This document shows positions 50,616 to 59,728 of a stretch of DNA of 64,000 nt, in pieces. The DNA is taken from assembly GCF_004114425.1 (NCBI RefSeq), contig NZ_RDQF01000029.1, positions 1-64,000 of the forward strand. Direction: 5' to 3'. The notes below the pieces were generated by a model, which worked only from the letters and a program-made list of their open reading frames with translations, did not search any database and was not told the DNA's origin. The stretch comes from Bradyrhizobium vignae (GTDB taxonomy: Bacteria > Pseudomonadota > Alphaproteobacteria > Rhizobiales > Xanthobacteraceae). The number at the start of each line of letters is the position of its first letter. Positions within the stretch are counted from its first letter, which is position 1. Position numbers and translations under genes: made by a program.

Positions 50616-50978
50616 ATGCGCGTGTTCGTTCGAATCGCGATCCTTCTATCTGCCATCTGGTGTCTAGCCGACCCGAACGCAGCTTGCGCACACGCCATCA
50701 TCGTGTCGTCCTCGCCGGCGGCCGGTGCGACCGTATCGGGCGATGCGGTCGCGATCAGCCTGCATTTCAACAGCCGGATCGATCGCGCCCGTTCCAAGCT
50801 GACGCTGCTGGCTCCGAACGGCGCCGCGCAGGCGCTGACGCCCGCGGCCGATGCGCCGGCCGACGAGCTCAAGGCCGAGGCGGCGCGGCTTTCCAGTGGC
50901 GCATGGCACCTGCGCTGGCAGGTGCTGAGCGTCGACGGACACATCACGCGCGGCGACATTCCGTTCATCGTTCACTGA
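50616..50978 (+). CDS. copC: CopC-domain copper-binding periplasmic protein
   Basis: A 120-residue protein with a signal peptide (VRIAILLSAIWCLADPNAACA) cut so that the mature protein starts HAIIVSSSPAAGATVSGDAV. The new N-terminal histidine, together with the aspartate and histidine of SVDGHITRGDIPF near the C-terminus, forms the Cu(II) brace of CopC proteins. The fold is a small beta-barrel. It hands copper to CopD, encoded seven bases downstream. It lacks the methionine-rich Cu(I) site of longer CopC proteins, so it probably binds only Cu(II). Confidence 0.9.
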   Translation: MRVFVRIAILLSAIWCLADPNAACAHAIIVSSSPAAGATVSGDAVAISLHFNSRIDRARSKLTLLAPNGAAQALTPAADAPADELKAEAARLSSGAWHLRWQVLSVDGHITRGDIPFIVH

Positions 50979-50985
50979 CCTCACC

Positions 50986-52641
50986 TTGTACCTGTTTCTC
51001 GACATCTTCGGCTATCTGTCGGTCGTCCTGCGCGGCCTGATCCTGATCGCCCAATCCTTCGCACTCGGCGGTCTCGCCTTTCAGATGCTTTTGTGGGGGC
51101 CGTTGCAGCCGCAGCTCTCCGTGTTCGGCCTCTCGATCGAGGAGAAATGCCTGACGGTGCTGAAGGCCAGCGCCTTCGCGTGGGCGATCCTCACCGTCGC
51201 CTCGCTCGGCCTCAATACCGCCGCGCTGGTCGGAACGCTCCAGGTGCCCTGGAGCGAAGCTGTCACCGCCGATTTCGGCCGGGCGGACTTCGTCATCGCG
51301 ATATGTGCATTCGGCCTTGCCGTACTGGCGAATGGTCGCGCGCAGGCCCTGCGATCCGCTGCGCTCCTCGCGCTTGCGCTGCTCGCGCTCGCGATGCAGA
51401 CCAGGCTGACCCACGCGGCGAGCCGGCCGGTCGTCAGCTGGCCGCTGCTCCTGTCCGATGCCGGACACATGCTGGGCGCCGCGACATGGATCGGCGGGCT
51501 TCCCTATTTCCTGATCGCGCTGAACGGCTGCAAGTCGCCTTCCGACTGGCGTCTCATCGCACGGCGCTACTCGCTGATGTCCATGGCCGCAGTCGCGGCG
51601 ATCGTCGGCGGCGGTCTCGTCATGGCCTTCGATTACATCGGCTCAATCGAGGCGATCTACGGCACCGCCTATGGCGTCATGACCCTCGCCAAGGTCGGGT
51701 TGCTGCTGATGCTGCTCGCGCTTGGCGCGGGCAATTATTTCCTGGTCGAGCGGCTGCGGCGCGACGCCGCAACGCCCATCCTCCGCCTCAAGCGCTTCGC
51801 CGAGGTCGAGGTCGGCATCGGTCTCACCGTTCTGCTCGCCGCTGCGTCGCTGACGTCATTGCCGCCCGGCGTCGATCTTTCGCGCGATCGCCTGAACTGG
51901 CAGGAGATCGTCGAGCGCGCTACGCCGCAATGGCCGCCGCGCCTGACCAGCCCGGACTACGACAAGCTGACCATCGCGCAGCTCCAGGCCAGGATCAGCG
52001 TGTCCGATGCCGGGCGCAGCAGCGCGCCATCCGCCTACGTTCCCGGCGAAGGCACGATCCTGCCGCGCAACGCCGAGGACATCGCCTGGTCCGAGTACAA
52101 TCATCACTGGGCCGGCGTCTTCGTGGTGTTGATCGGGCTGCTCGCCTTGATCGAGCATTTTCGCTGGGGCCGCTGGGCGAGGCACTGGCCGCTGCTGTTT
52201 CTCGCGATGGCCGCCTTCCTGTTCCTCCGCGCCGACGAGCAGGCCTGGCCGCTCGGGCCGGCCGGTTTCTTCGAGTCGCTTCGTGATCCCGAGGTGGCGC
52301 AGCATCGGATCTTCGTGCTGCTGATCGCCGCGTTCGGCCTGTTCGAATGGCGCGTGCGGCTGCGCGGCGACAAGGCCGGACGCGCAGCGCTGGTGTTTCC
52401 CCTGACGACCGCGCTCGGTGGTGCGCTGCTGCTCACGCATTCCCATGCCATCGCCAACATCAAGGACCAGCTGCTGATCGAGATGAGCCACACACCGCTG
52501 GCGCTGTGCGGCATCGCTGCCGGCTGGGCGCGCTGGCTCGAATTGCGTCTCGACGGTCGCGTCCGCGAGGTCGCGGCGTGGATCTGGCCAGTCGCCTTCG
52601 TCCTGGTCGGGCTCGTCCTGCTGGACTACCGCGAAGCCTGA
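50986..52641 (+). CDS. copD: CopD-family copper import membrane protein
   Basis: A 551-residue membrane protein starting at a TTG (50986), eight bases after the copC stop codon. The CopD core has about eight helices: YLFLDIFGYLSVVLRGLILIAQSFALGGLAFQ, LTVLKASAFAWAILTVASL, SDAGHMLGAATWIGGLPYFLIAL (with conserved His and GG), and RRYSLMSMAAVAAIVGGGLVMAF. Family members are about 300 residues. This one continues with a periplasmic stretch and five or more further helices (NHHWAGVFVVLIGLLALIEHF onward), so it is a two-part protein. The likely role is moving copper from CopC into the cytoplasm. Confidence 0.88.
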   Translation: MYLFLDIFGYLSVVLRGLILIAQSFALGGLAFQMLLWGPLQPQLSVFGLSIEEKCLTVLKASAFAWAILTVASLGLNTAALVGTLQVPWSEAVTADFGRADFVIAICAFGLAVLANGRAQALRSAALLALALLALAMQTRLTHAASRPVVSWPLLLSDAGHMLGAATWIGGLPYFLIALNGCKSPSDWRLIARRYSLMSMAAVAAIVGGGLVMAFDYIGSIEAIYGTAYGVMTLAKVGLLLMLLALGAGNYFLVERLRRDAATPILRLKRFAEVEVGIGLTVLLAAASLTSLPPGVDLSRDRLNWQEIVERATPQWPPRLTSPDYDKLTIAQLQARISVSDAGRSSAPSAYVPGEGTILPRNAEDIAWSEYNHHWAGVFVVLIGLLALIEHFRWGRWARHWPLLFLAMAAFLFLRADEQAWPLGPAGFFESLRDPEVAQHRIFVLLIAAFGLFEWRVRLRGDKAGRAALVFPLTTALGGALLLTHSHAIANIKDQLLIEMSHTPLALCGIAAGWARWLELRLDGRVREVAAWIWPVAFVLVGLVLLDYREA

Positions 52642-52709
52642 GCGCCCGCTGCCATCTTGCCGTGGCAACCATTCCCTGTAATCTGATCAAAACACCGGGG
52701 AAGAGGCCG

Positions 52710-53897
52710 ATGGGAGGAGTTTTGGAGGGCGTGCGCGTGCTCGATTTCGGGCGCTACATCGCCGGGCCCTATTGCGCGACCTTGCTGGCGGAGTTCGGGG
52801 CCGACGTCATCCGAGTCGAGAAGCGCGACGGCAGCGAGGATCGTTTCGTGGCGCCGGTGGGCGAAGGCGGCGAGGGCGCACTGTTTCTCCAAGTCAATCG
52901 CAACAAGAAGTGCATCACGCTCGATCCGATGAAGGCGGAAGGCCAGGGGGTGATGCGCCGCCTGATCGCGACCGCGGACGTCGTGGTTGCCAATCTGCCG
53001 CCGCAGACCCTGCGCGCGATGAAGCTCGATTACGAGTCGTTGAAGGCGATCAAGCCGGACATCATCCTGACTACGGCGACTGCGTTCGGCGGGCCGGGCC
53101 CCTGGTCTGACCGCGTCGGCTTCGACGGCGTCGGGCAGGCGATGTCGGGCTCGGTCTACATGACGGGCGCGGGCGATCCGCCGTATCGGGCCGCGGTGAA
53201 CTGGGTCGATTTCGGCACGGCGCTGCATTGCGCGTTCGGCACGCTCGCCGCGCTGATCGAGCGCGGCAAATCCGGACGCGGGCAGATCGTCGAGGGCGCG
53301 CTGCTCGCAACCGCGCTGTCCTTCACCAATGCCAGCCTGATCGAGCAGGCGGTGATCAACGTCAATCGCGTTCCGACCGGCAATCTCGGCCAGACCGCAG
53401 CGCCGGCCGACATCTACCGCACGAAGGACGGCTGGGTGCTCTGCCAGGTCACCGGCCATCCGCTGTTCAAGCGCTGGGCGAGGCTGATCGGCGAGGAGGA
53501 GCTTTGGCTGAACGATCCGCGCTTTGCCGACGACATCAGCCGCGGAAACAACGGCCGCATCATCAGCGAGCGGATGGCGCGCTGGTGCGCCGAGCGCACC
53601 ACGCAGGAAGCCGTCGACGCGCTGGGCCAAGCGATGATTCCGACCGGTCCCGTCCTCAGCCCGCAACAGGCGCTGGATCATCCGCACATCCGCGCCGCCG
53701 GTTTCATGCAGGACGTCGATTATCCGGGCCTGCCGAAACAGGCGCCGGTCGCCCGCGCCGCGGTGCGGCTGTCGGAAACGCCGGGCAACATCGCAACGCG
53801 TCCGCCGACACTCGGCGAGCACACCGATCTCATCCTCGCCGAGCTCGGCTATGACGAGGCGGCGATCGCGGCGCTTCGGCGAGGCGGCATTATCTAG
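52710..53897 (+). CDS. Class III CoA-transferase (CaiB/BaiF family)
   Basis: A 395-residue CoA-transferase. The start is the ATG at 52710, giving VLEGVRVLDFGRYIAGPYCATLLAEFGADVIRVEKRDGSEDRFVAP. Other landmarks are the FGGPGPWSDRVGFDGVGQAMSG glycine loop, the catalytic aspartate in NWVDFGTALHCAFGTLAALI (about residue 170), GRGQIVEGALLATALSF and PTGPVLSPQQALDHPHIRAAGFM. It stands alone, 68 bases after copD, with no partner enzyme. The acid substrate is unknown. Of the three class III CoA-transferases here it is the only one not in a catabolic operon. Confidence 0.9.
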   Translation: MGGVLEGVRVLDFGRYIAGPYCATLLAEFGADVIRVEKRDGSEDRFVAPVGEGGEGALFLQVNRNKKCITLDPMKAEGQGVMRRLIATADVVVANLPPQTLRAMKLDYESLKAIKPDIILTTATAFGGPGPWSDRVGFDGVGQAMSGSVYMTGAGDPPYRAAVNWVDFGTALHCAFGTLAALIERGKSGRGQIVEGALLATALSFTNASLIEQAVINVNRVPTGNLGQTAAPADIYRTKDGWVLCQVTGHPLFKRWARLIGEEELWLNDPRFADDISRGNNGRIISERMARWCAERTTQEAVDALGQAMIPTGPVLSPQQALDHPHIRAAGFMQDVDYPGLPKQAPVARAAVRLSETPGNIATRPPTLGEHTDLILAELGYDEAAIAALRRGGII

Positions 53898-53930
53898 CTA
53901 TCAGGGTGCAAGCTCTGGGATGGCGGGCGC

Positions 53931-54614
53931 TCAAAGCGAGCTGCCGCCGCAGATGACCAGCTGCTGTCCGGTGATGGCGGCGGCTTCGGCCGAGAGCAGG
54001 AAGGCGACTGCGCCGGCCACTTCCTCGGGGCGGATGTAACGGCCGAGTGGCGGCAGTCTTGGTGCAACATCAGCGCGCGAGGGATTCTCCAACATCGGCG
54101 TCTCGGTCGCAGCCGGCGCAACCACGTTGACCGTGACGCCACGCGGTGCAAGCTCCATTGCCCAGGACCGGGCCAGCGCGATCAGCGCCGCCTTCGTCGC
54201 GGCATATTGCCCGCGTCCGGGCGCACCCGATGCGGTTCGGCTGCCGATGAAGACGATGCGCCCGCCCTGTGGAAGGCGCGGTGCCAGGGCGTCGGCGAGA
54301 CGCTCGGCAACCTCGACATGCAGCCGCCACATCGCCGCTCCCGCCTCGTGATCGAGCGACCCGAGCTGACCGACCCTCAGCATCCCGGCGGCATGAACCA
54401 GTGCGGTCGGCGCGATGCCCGCGACGGTGTCCGCGATGGCCCTGACGTCGGCAAGGTCGAGCGACACATGATCGAAGGCCGGATGCTCCAACAGACCGGG
54501 CCGCCGGCTGATCCCGGTGACGCGCCAGCCGTCGCGCAGCAGCCGCTCGACGATCGCAGCGCCAATCCCCGAACTGGCGCCGGTGACGAGAGCGTGAGGC
54601 CGCATGTGCATCAT
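53931..54614 (-). CDS. Short-chain dehydrogenase/reductase
   Basis: A 227-residue classical SDR. The cofactor site is ALVTGASSGIGAAIVERLL (TGxxxGIG), the NAG-like strand appears as ALVHAAGML, and the catalytic serine and tyrosine-lysine are in IVFIGSRTASGAPGRGQYAATKAAL (YxxxK). The C-terminal block TETPMLENPSRAD and PEEVAGAVAFLLSAEAAAITGQQLVICGG is standard. The start at 54614 is set by the ATGA overlap with the sialidase-like gene's stop. It is the third gene of a coupled set with a sodium symporter and a sialidase-like protein, so its substrate is probably the transported sugar or sugar acid. Confidence 0.9.
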   Translation of the reverse strand: MMHMRPHALVTGASSGIGAAIVERLLRDGWRVTGISRRPGLLEHPAFDHVSLDLADVRAIADTVAGIAPTALVHAAGMLRVGQLGSLDHEAGAAMWRLHVEVAERLADALAPRLPQGGRIVFIGSRTASGAPGRGQYAATKAALIALARSWAMELAPRGVTVNVVAPAATETPMLENPSRADVAPRLPPLGRYIRPEEVAGAVAFLLSAEAAAITGQQLVICGGSSL

Positions 54615-55810
54615 CTCAGTCCCGGGCGCCGCGCGTTCACCCATGGTTCGGTCACACGCACATATTTGATGGCGCGGCGGTGGAAGGTGAACGCCATGTG
54701 GAGCGCGCCGTCGGCGGTCTGCTTGATGGACGGATAGGACAGCTCGCGATTGCTTTGCTCGCGCGAATTGTTGGTCATGCAATAGCCATCGCCGGTCTCG
54801 ACGTTGCGCCTGGTCCAGCTCCGTCCACCGTCGGCCGAGACCGCCAGCGTCATCGGTGCCCGCGGCGCACCCCAGAAGGCGGTGCGTCCGTTCGCCGTGC
54901 TGCCGTCGGCGGCGAGGACCGGTGGCAGATTATCTTCGATTTCGTCATAGAGCGAGAGCCGACGCCCGGTTGCGTCATTGGCGCTCGAGTCGTTGAACAC
55001 GAGTGCGAGATGGCCGTTCACGAGACGCGTAAACTGGATAGACGAGTTGTTGTTGGGAAGCGCGGTCGCAACCGGCGCCGACCAGCTGCTGCCGTGGTCG
55101 ACGGACCTGCTCTGATAGATGTTGTCGGCCCAGCGGCTGCGATACAGCGCGAGCAGCGAGCCGTCGTCGAGGCGCGCGACGCACATATGCACGCAGCCCC
55201 GGCTGCCGGGGACGTCGACGTCCCGCCAGGTCGCGCCGGCATCCGACGAGATCTTCACCGCGCTGGTGTCCTCGTCGCCGTTCCATTTCCGGCCCGGTGT
55301 GCTGTGGCAATAGAACACGGGCAGTAGCCAGTCGCCATTGTCGAGCACGACGACCGGCTGGCGGATGAAGGTGCCGCGGCCGCGCTGCTCCGGGAACAGC
55401 GTCTCGATCGGGCCCCAACTCTTGCCATTGTCACGCGAGAGGCGGCGGCGGATCAGCGCGGTGTCCTGGTTTCCGGCGAGCTGAGCCGTCCACATCAGCC
55501 ACAGCGTGCCGTCGGGAGCGGGAAACAGCACCGGGTTCTGCTCCGAACGTCCGGTGTCATCGGAGAGCTTTTCGGCAGGCGACCACTGTGTCGCGCCGCG
55601 GGATAGGCGTGAAAAATAGATGGAGATATCCGACATACCCTCCTGCGTGCCGCCGAACCAGACGCAAGCCAGATCGCCGCCCGCGAGCGGCATGAGATTG
55701 GCGGCGTGGTTCTGGACGCAAGGCGAGGGGATGAAGGCGTCGAACCGTTCGGGATCACCGGCCACCGCGCGGACGACGCCATCGGCGACGATCTCCATGT
55801 CGGCGATCAT
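54611..55810 (-). CDS. Sialidase-like six-bladed propeller protein (BNR/Asp-box)
   Basis: A 399-residue propeller with Asp-box repeats: LSRDNGKSWGPIE, SSDAGATWRDVD, SVDHGSSWSAPV and SADGGRSWTRRN. The pattern belongs to the sialidase/neuraminidase-like clan. A candidate catalytic arginine lies in RGTFIRQPVV, but the full triad cannot be assigned with confidence. No signal peptide is present, so it acts in the cytoplasm, unlike secreted sialidases. Its start overlaps the symporter's stop (ATGA), and the SDR start overlaps its own stop. Cytoplasmic members can act on unsaturated or deoxy sugars rather than sialic acid. Confidence 0.8.
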   Translation of the reverse strand: MIADMEIVADGVVRAVAGDPERFDAFIPSPCVQNHAANLMPLAGGDLACVWFGGTQEGMSDISIYFSRLSRGATQWSPAEKLSDDTGRSEQNPVLFPAPDGTLWLMWTAQLAGNQDTALIRRRLSRDNGKSWGPIETLFPEQRGRGTFIRQPVVVLDNGDWLLPVFYCHSTPGRKWNGDEDTSAVKISSDAGATWRDVDVPGSRGCVHMCVARLDDGSLLALYRSRWADNIYQSRSVDHGSSWSAPVATALPNNNSSIQFTRLVNGHLALVFNDSSANDATGRRLSLYDEIEDNLPPVLAADGSTANGRTAFWGAPRAPMTLAVSADGGRSWTRRNVETGDGYCMTNNSREQSNRELSYPSIKQTADGALHMAFTFHRRAIKYVRVTEPWVNARRPGLR

Positions 55811-57231
55811 GTCGAGGTCCTTTCCATCAGGGCATTTCGTTGCGCCGCCCGCGCGCTGGGCGAGCGGCCCAGCACCAGGTGCTCGATTGCCATCACGATC
55901 AATGGCGTCGCGGCGGCGACGTACATGTTGTCGATGCCGAACGGGTTGCCCAGCAGGTACCAGACCGTGGTCGACACCGCCGCGCCGATCAGCCCGGCCG
56001 TGGCGCCGCGGTTGCTGGCAAACAGCGGCAGATAGAAGCCCATCATCGCCACCATCGTGATCGACAGGCGCAGCGCGCGCGTGAAGAACGACAGCTTGAG
56101 GATCTCCGGAACGAAGAAGACGAAGACCAGCGGCACGATGCCGATCAGCACCGAGAACACGCGGGTCATCTTCAGCTCGCGCTCCGGCGTCGGCTTCCAG
56201 TATGGAACGTAGAAGTCGCGCACCACGAGCGAGGCGATCGCGAGCGCCACCGTGCAGACGCTGACGAAGATCGAGGCGACGAGCGAGGTGGTCACGAAGG
56301 CCGAGGCCAGCGGCGGCATCTTCTCGAGGAACACCGGCAGGGCGTAGAGGCTGTTCATGTCGGGATAGAGGAATTTCGCGGCGACACCGACCAGCGCGAG
56401 CAGGATGCCGAGCGGCAGGCAGAACGCGGCAGCATAGAAGGTCGCCTTGCGTGCGTCGTCGGCGCTCGGCGTCGAGGAGATCGCCTGGACGATGAACTGC
56501 GTCGAGAAGATCGCGCCGACCGTGCCGAAGGTCCAGGCAAAGATGGTCGCAAAGCCGATCTTGCCGTCCCAGCTGAAATAGTAGGCGGGCAGCTTGGCCT
56601 GCATCGGCGCAATCCCGCCGGTCAGCGACATCGCCACCGCAAAAATGATGAGGATGCCGACGACCTTGATGGCGCTGTGCAGGATCGTCACCCAGGCGAC
56701 GCCCTTCAAGCCGCCGAACACGTAGTAGAAGGTGCTGACGAATGCGATGATGCACATCGCGACGGGCAGGCTGACATGGAGCGCGGTGGCGATCGCGGCT
56801 GCCCCGCTGACGTAGTTGCCGACGTTCACCAGCAGCAGGGCGTAGATCATGATCACCGATACCGTGAGCATGGTCGACTTGCCGTATTTCTGCGCGATCG
56901 CGGCCGAGATGGTGTATTCGCCGGAATTGTAGAGCTTCTTCACCATCAACAGCCCGAACAGCAAGAAGCCGATCGAGGCGCCGAGCACGGCCCAGCCTGC
57001 CGCGATGCCCGATTGGAAGGCCTCCTGCGCCGTGCCGACGGTCGACTTGGCCCCTACGAATTCGCTCATCATCAGCACGCCGACGACGACGGCCGGCATT
57101 GCGCGCGCGCCCGTCATGAACTGATCGCTGGTTCGGCTGCGCAGTTTCAGCGTGAGCCAGGACGTGAAGGCGATATAGGCGACGATCATCGTGACGATGA
57201 GCGTGCTCTCGCCGTTGAGGATGGCTTGCAT
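55807..57231 (-). CDS. Sodium:solute symporter (SSS family)
   Basis: A 474-residue transporter with about 13 helices. I place the start at the ATG at 57231, which follows AGAGGAAACG; upstream sequence in frame is not membrane-like. Landmarks: MQAILNGESTLIVTMIVAYIAFTSWLTLKLRSRTSDQFMTGARAMPAVVVGVLMMSEFVGAKSTVGTAQEAF (the GAxSxxG-like unwound first helix), then LPLGILLALVGVAAKFLYPDMNSLYALPVFLEKM. The family takes up sugars, sialic acids, nucleosides or carboxylates with Na+. It is coupled by overlap to the sialidase-like and SDR genes, so it probably brings in their shared substrate. Confidence 0.9.
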   Translation of the reverse strand: MQAILNGESTLIVTMIVAYIAFTSWLTLKLRSRTSDQFMTGARAMPAVVVGVLMMSEFVGAKSTVGTAQEAFQSGIAAGWAVLGASIGFLLFGLLMVKKLYNSGEYTISAAIAQKYGKSTMLTVSVIMIYALLLVNVGNYVSGAAAIATALHVSLPVAMCIIAFVSTFYYVFGGLKGVAWVTILHSAIKVVGILIIFAVAMSLTGGIAPMQAKLPAYYFSWDGKIGFATIFAWTFGTVGAIFSTQFIVQAISSTPSADDARKATFYAAAFCLPLGILLALVGVAAKFLYPDMNSLYALPVFLEKMPPLASAFVTTSLVASIFVSVCTVALAIASLVVRDFYVPYWKPTPERELKMTRVFSVLIGIVPLVFVFFVPEILKLSFFTRALRLSITMVAMMGFYLPLFASNRGATAGLIGAAVSTTVWYLLGNPFGIDNMYVAAATPLIVMAIEHLVLGRSPSARAAQRNALMERTST

Positions 57232-57458
57232 CGTTGACGTTTCCTCTGGTGACGCGGACGCGGTGTTGTGAGCCCGCTGTATCCGACTGGATCGGTGTTC
57301 GGAATGCGAACAATTGTTCTTTGTCCCCATTAGACCTTCCCGGACAACATGCGTCAAGCGCGCTGAGGCGGGGCCGCCCGGCAGGCGTGCGATCAGCGGG
57401 ATTCCGTTTGCTTGGTCCAAGGGAAGGCCGGGTTGCGTGGCGAGCCGGCGTCCGCCTG

Positions 57459-58181
57459 CTACAGCAATTGCTTCAACGCCTCTGCATCGGCCGGCGCTGC
57501 GCTCTTCTGGTCGTTGTCGAAATAGACGTAGACGTCGCAGCCCTGCCGCTTCCACGACTTGATGCGCTTCGCCCATTGCGTCAGCATGGCCTTGGTGTAG
57601 TGCCCGTGATAACGCCCGCTCGGCCCGTGTCCGCGCACATAGACGAAATCCGCGGTGCGCTTCCACGGCGCCGGCGCATCGTGATGATCGGACAGGCACA
57701 GCGAGATATTCTCGTCGGCCAGCATCCGCAGGATGCGCGGCTGATACCAGCTCGGATGACGGAATTCGAAGCTGTAGCGCCGCTTCCGTGACAACAGCTT
57801 GAAGAAGGACGCGAGCCGGTCCGCATTCGCCTCGAACTGCGGCGGCAGCTGGAACAGGATCGGGCCGGCCTTACCGCCGAGCCGCGAGATGCGGTCCTCC
57901 AGCAGCTCGAGGCTGTTGACCGAGCGGTCCGACAGGCGCTTCCAGTGCGTGATGAATTTCGACGCCTTCCAGGCGAACACGAAATCGCGGCCGGTCTGCT
58001 CGCGCCATCCCTTCACCGCTTCCGGCGTCGGCGTGCGGTAGAACACGCCGTTCAGCTCGGTGGTGTCGAACTGCCCGGAGTAGTAGCGCAGCTGCTGCTT
58101 CAGCGTCACGCCCTCGGGAAAGAACGGGCCTCGCCACGAGGCATAGTGCCAGCCGGAGGTTCCGATCAGAACGCGCGCCAT
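57459..58181 (-). CDS. DUF72 (YecE-type) protein
   Basis: A 240-residue TIM-barrel protein of the widespread DUF72 family. It begins ARVLIGTSGWHYASWRGPFFPEGVTLKQQLRYYSGQFDTTELNGVFYRTP, and later has FVFAWKASKFITHWKRL, FQLPPQFEANADRL and YVRGHGPSGRYHGHY with YVYFDNDQKSAAPADAEAL near the C-terminus. Those segments line the barrel mouth and are strongly conserved, pointing to an enzyme, but no reaction is established. It is monocistronic and far from related genes. Confidence 0.93.
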   Translation of the reverse strand: MARVLIGTSGWHYASWRGPFFPEGVTLKQQLRYYSGQFDTTELNGVFYRTPTPEAVKGWREQTGRDFVFAWKASKFITHWKRLSDRSVNSLELLEDRISRLGGKAGPILFQLPPQFEANADRLASFFKLLSRKRRYSFEFRHPSWYQPRILRMLADENISLCLSDHHDAPAPWKRTADFVYVRGHGPSGRYHGHYTKAMLTQWAKRIKSWKRQGCDVYVYFDNDQKSAAPADAEALKQLL

Positions 58182-58269
58182 CGCTCACGTGCCATCCGTT
58201 GCCATTTGCCGGAGGGAACGTCCGTGCGGCCGATACGTTGCTCTGGGCATCAACGCAGGACAGGAACCG

Positions 58270-58485
58270 ATGTACGCGCTGTTCGAAGGCAACAAGCAGA
58301 TCGGCAATCCCTTTCCGACCGAGAAGGAGGTGTGGGAAGCCGCCTTGATCGAGGGCCTCGTGACCGACGTCCCCGTCGCGGACGAGGAGGGCGGCCACCT
58401 GTTGCCCGCCGGCTATCATGTCGAGCGGGTGGACGAGGTTTGCGAGCCGCGGCCGGATTGGAAGCTGCCACACGAGATCTCGTGA
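58270..58485 (+). CDS. Small acidic hypothetical protein
   Basis: A 71-residue protein starting MYALFEGNKQIGNPFPTEKEVWEAALIEGLV. The ATG at 58270 follows GGACAGGAACC. The sequence is acidic, with a helix at KEVWEAALIEGLV and a loop at ADEEGGHLLPAGYHV, and ends WKLPHEIS. I recognise the type as a small protein common in Bradyrhizobium without known function. It lies between DUF72 and an M20 peptidase gene, ending two bases before the end of the convergent peptidase gene. Confidence 0.55.
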   Translation: MYALFEGNKQIGNPFPTEKEVWEAALIEGLVTDVPVADEEGGHLLPAGYHVERVDEVCEPRPDWKLPHEIS

Positions 58486-58486
58486 G

Positions 58487-59668
58487 CTAGTTCGAGGCCA
58501 GCGCCGTCTTGGCGACCTCAGCCATCCAACCGGAGGCCACCGGCAGGATCGCGTCGTTGAAATCGTAGCGCGGGCCGTGCAGCTCGGCGCCCTCGCGTAA
58601 CTCGCCATTGCCGATCCAGACGAATGCGCCCGGCCGCTGCTGCAGGAAGTGGGCAAAGTCCTCACCGGCCATGCTGGGCGCAAGGTCGCGCCGCACGGGC
58701 GCCTGCACCTTTTCCGCGGCGATACGCGCGAGCTCCGCTTCGGCCGGCGTGTTGATCACGACGCCGACGCCCATGACGATCTCGGGCGTGACCTTGACGC
58801 CAAAGCCGGTCGCAATCCCCGCGCAGGTGCGTTCGATGCCATCGAGGATGGTGCCCTTGACCGCCTCGCGGTGGTACCGCAGCGTGCCGCGGATGGTGAC
58901 GCGTCCGGCGATCTGGTTCGGCGCGGTGCCGCCTTCGATGGTGCAGAGCGACAGCACGGCAGTGTCGAGCGGATCGACGCCGCGCGAGGTGACCGATTGC
59001 AGCGCCACGATCAAATGGCCAGCGGCCACCACCGGATCGCGCGTCAGATGCGGCATGCCGGCGTGGCCGGCATGGCCCTCGATGGTGATGGTGATGCGCC
59101 CGCCGGAGGCCATGACGACACCGTCATGGACCGCGATGGTGCCGGCGGCAAGGCCCGGCCAGTTGTGGAAGCCGAATATCCGCTCCATTGGAAAGCGGTC
59201 GAACAGCCCCGCCGCGACCATCGCGCGCGAGCCGCCGAATCCTTCTTCGGCCGGCTGAAAGATGAAATCGACCGTGCCGCTCCAGTCGGCGTCGGCGGCG
59301 AGCAGTGCTGCTGCGCCGAGCAGCGAGGCGGTATGCCCGTCATGGCCGCACGCATGCATCACGCCCGATGTCTTTGAAGCGTAGGCCAGGCCGGTGTCCT
59401 CGGTGATCGGCAGCGCATCCATGTCGGCGCGCAGGCCCACCCGGCTGCGGGCGTGCCCGCGCGTCAAGGTCGCGACGATGCCGTGCCCGCCGATGTTGGC
59501 TTCAAAGGGGATGCCGAGCTCGGCGAGCCTGTCCTGCACGAAGGCGGCTGTGGCTTTTTCCTGGAGCGACAATTCGGGGTGGGCATGCAGGTGCCGGCGC
59601 CACGCGGTCAGTTTCTGGTGGAGTTCGGGGGACAAGGTGGGTGTCTCTCGCAAGTTGTCTGCCGCCAC
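58487..59668 (-). CDS. M20-family amidohydrolase (hippurate hydrolase/aminoacylase-like)
   Basis: A 393-residue zinc-dependent amidohydrolase. Zinc and catalytic motifs: GLRADMDALPITEDTGL, MHACGHDGHTASLLGAA (HACGHDxH), FQPAEEGFGGSRAMV (catalytic Glu), and MAGEDFAHFLQQRPGAF near the end. The dimerisation lid is inserted between about 190 and 300 (EGHAGHAGMPHLTRDPV). These enzymes cleave N-acyl amino acids, hippurate or similar amides. The wording is closest to HipO/amaA types. No neighbouring gene identifies the substrate. Confidence 0.93.
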   Translation of the reverse strand: MAADNLRETPTLSPELHQKLTAWRRHLHAHPELSLQEKATAAFVQDRLAELGIPFEANIGGHGIVATLTRGHARSRVGLRADMDALPITEDTGLAYASKTSGVMHACGHDGHTASLLGAAALLAADADWSGTVDFIFQPAEEGFGGSRAMVAAGLFDRFPMERIFGFHNWPGLAAGTIAVHDGVVMASGGRITITIEGHAGHAGMPHLTRDPVVAAGHLIVALQSVTSRGVDPLDTAVLSLCTIEGGTAPNQIAGRVTIRGTLRYHREAVKGTILDGIERTCAGIATGFGVKVTPEIVMGVGVVINTPAEAELARIAAEKVQAPVRRDLAPSMAGEDFAHFLQQRPGAFVWIGNGELREGAELHGPRYDFNDAILPVASGWMAEVAKTALASN

Positions 59669-59728
59669 CTTAGCGGATTATCGGGCCTACGCATCCCACG
59701 CAGGGGTATGGCTCGCGTGCAGCCGCAT

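Noticed and set aside
55840..57237. A 465-codon plus-strand frame opposite the sodium symporter
   Set aside because: Extremely charged mirror frame with no hydrophobic or domain character.
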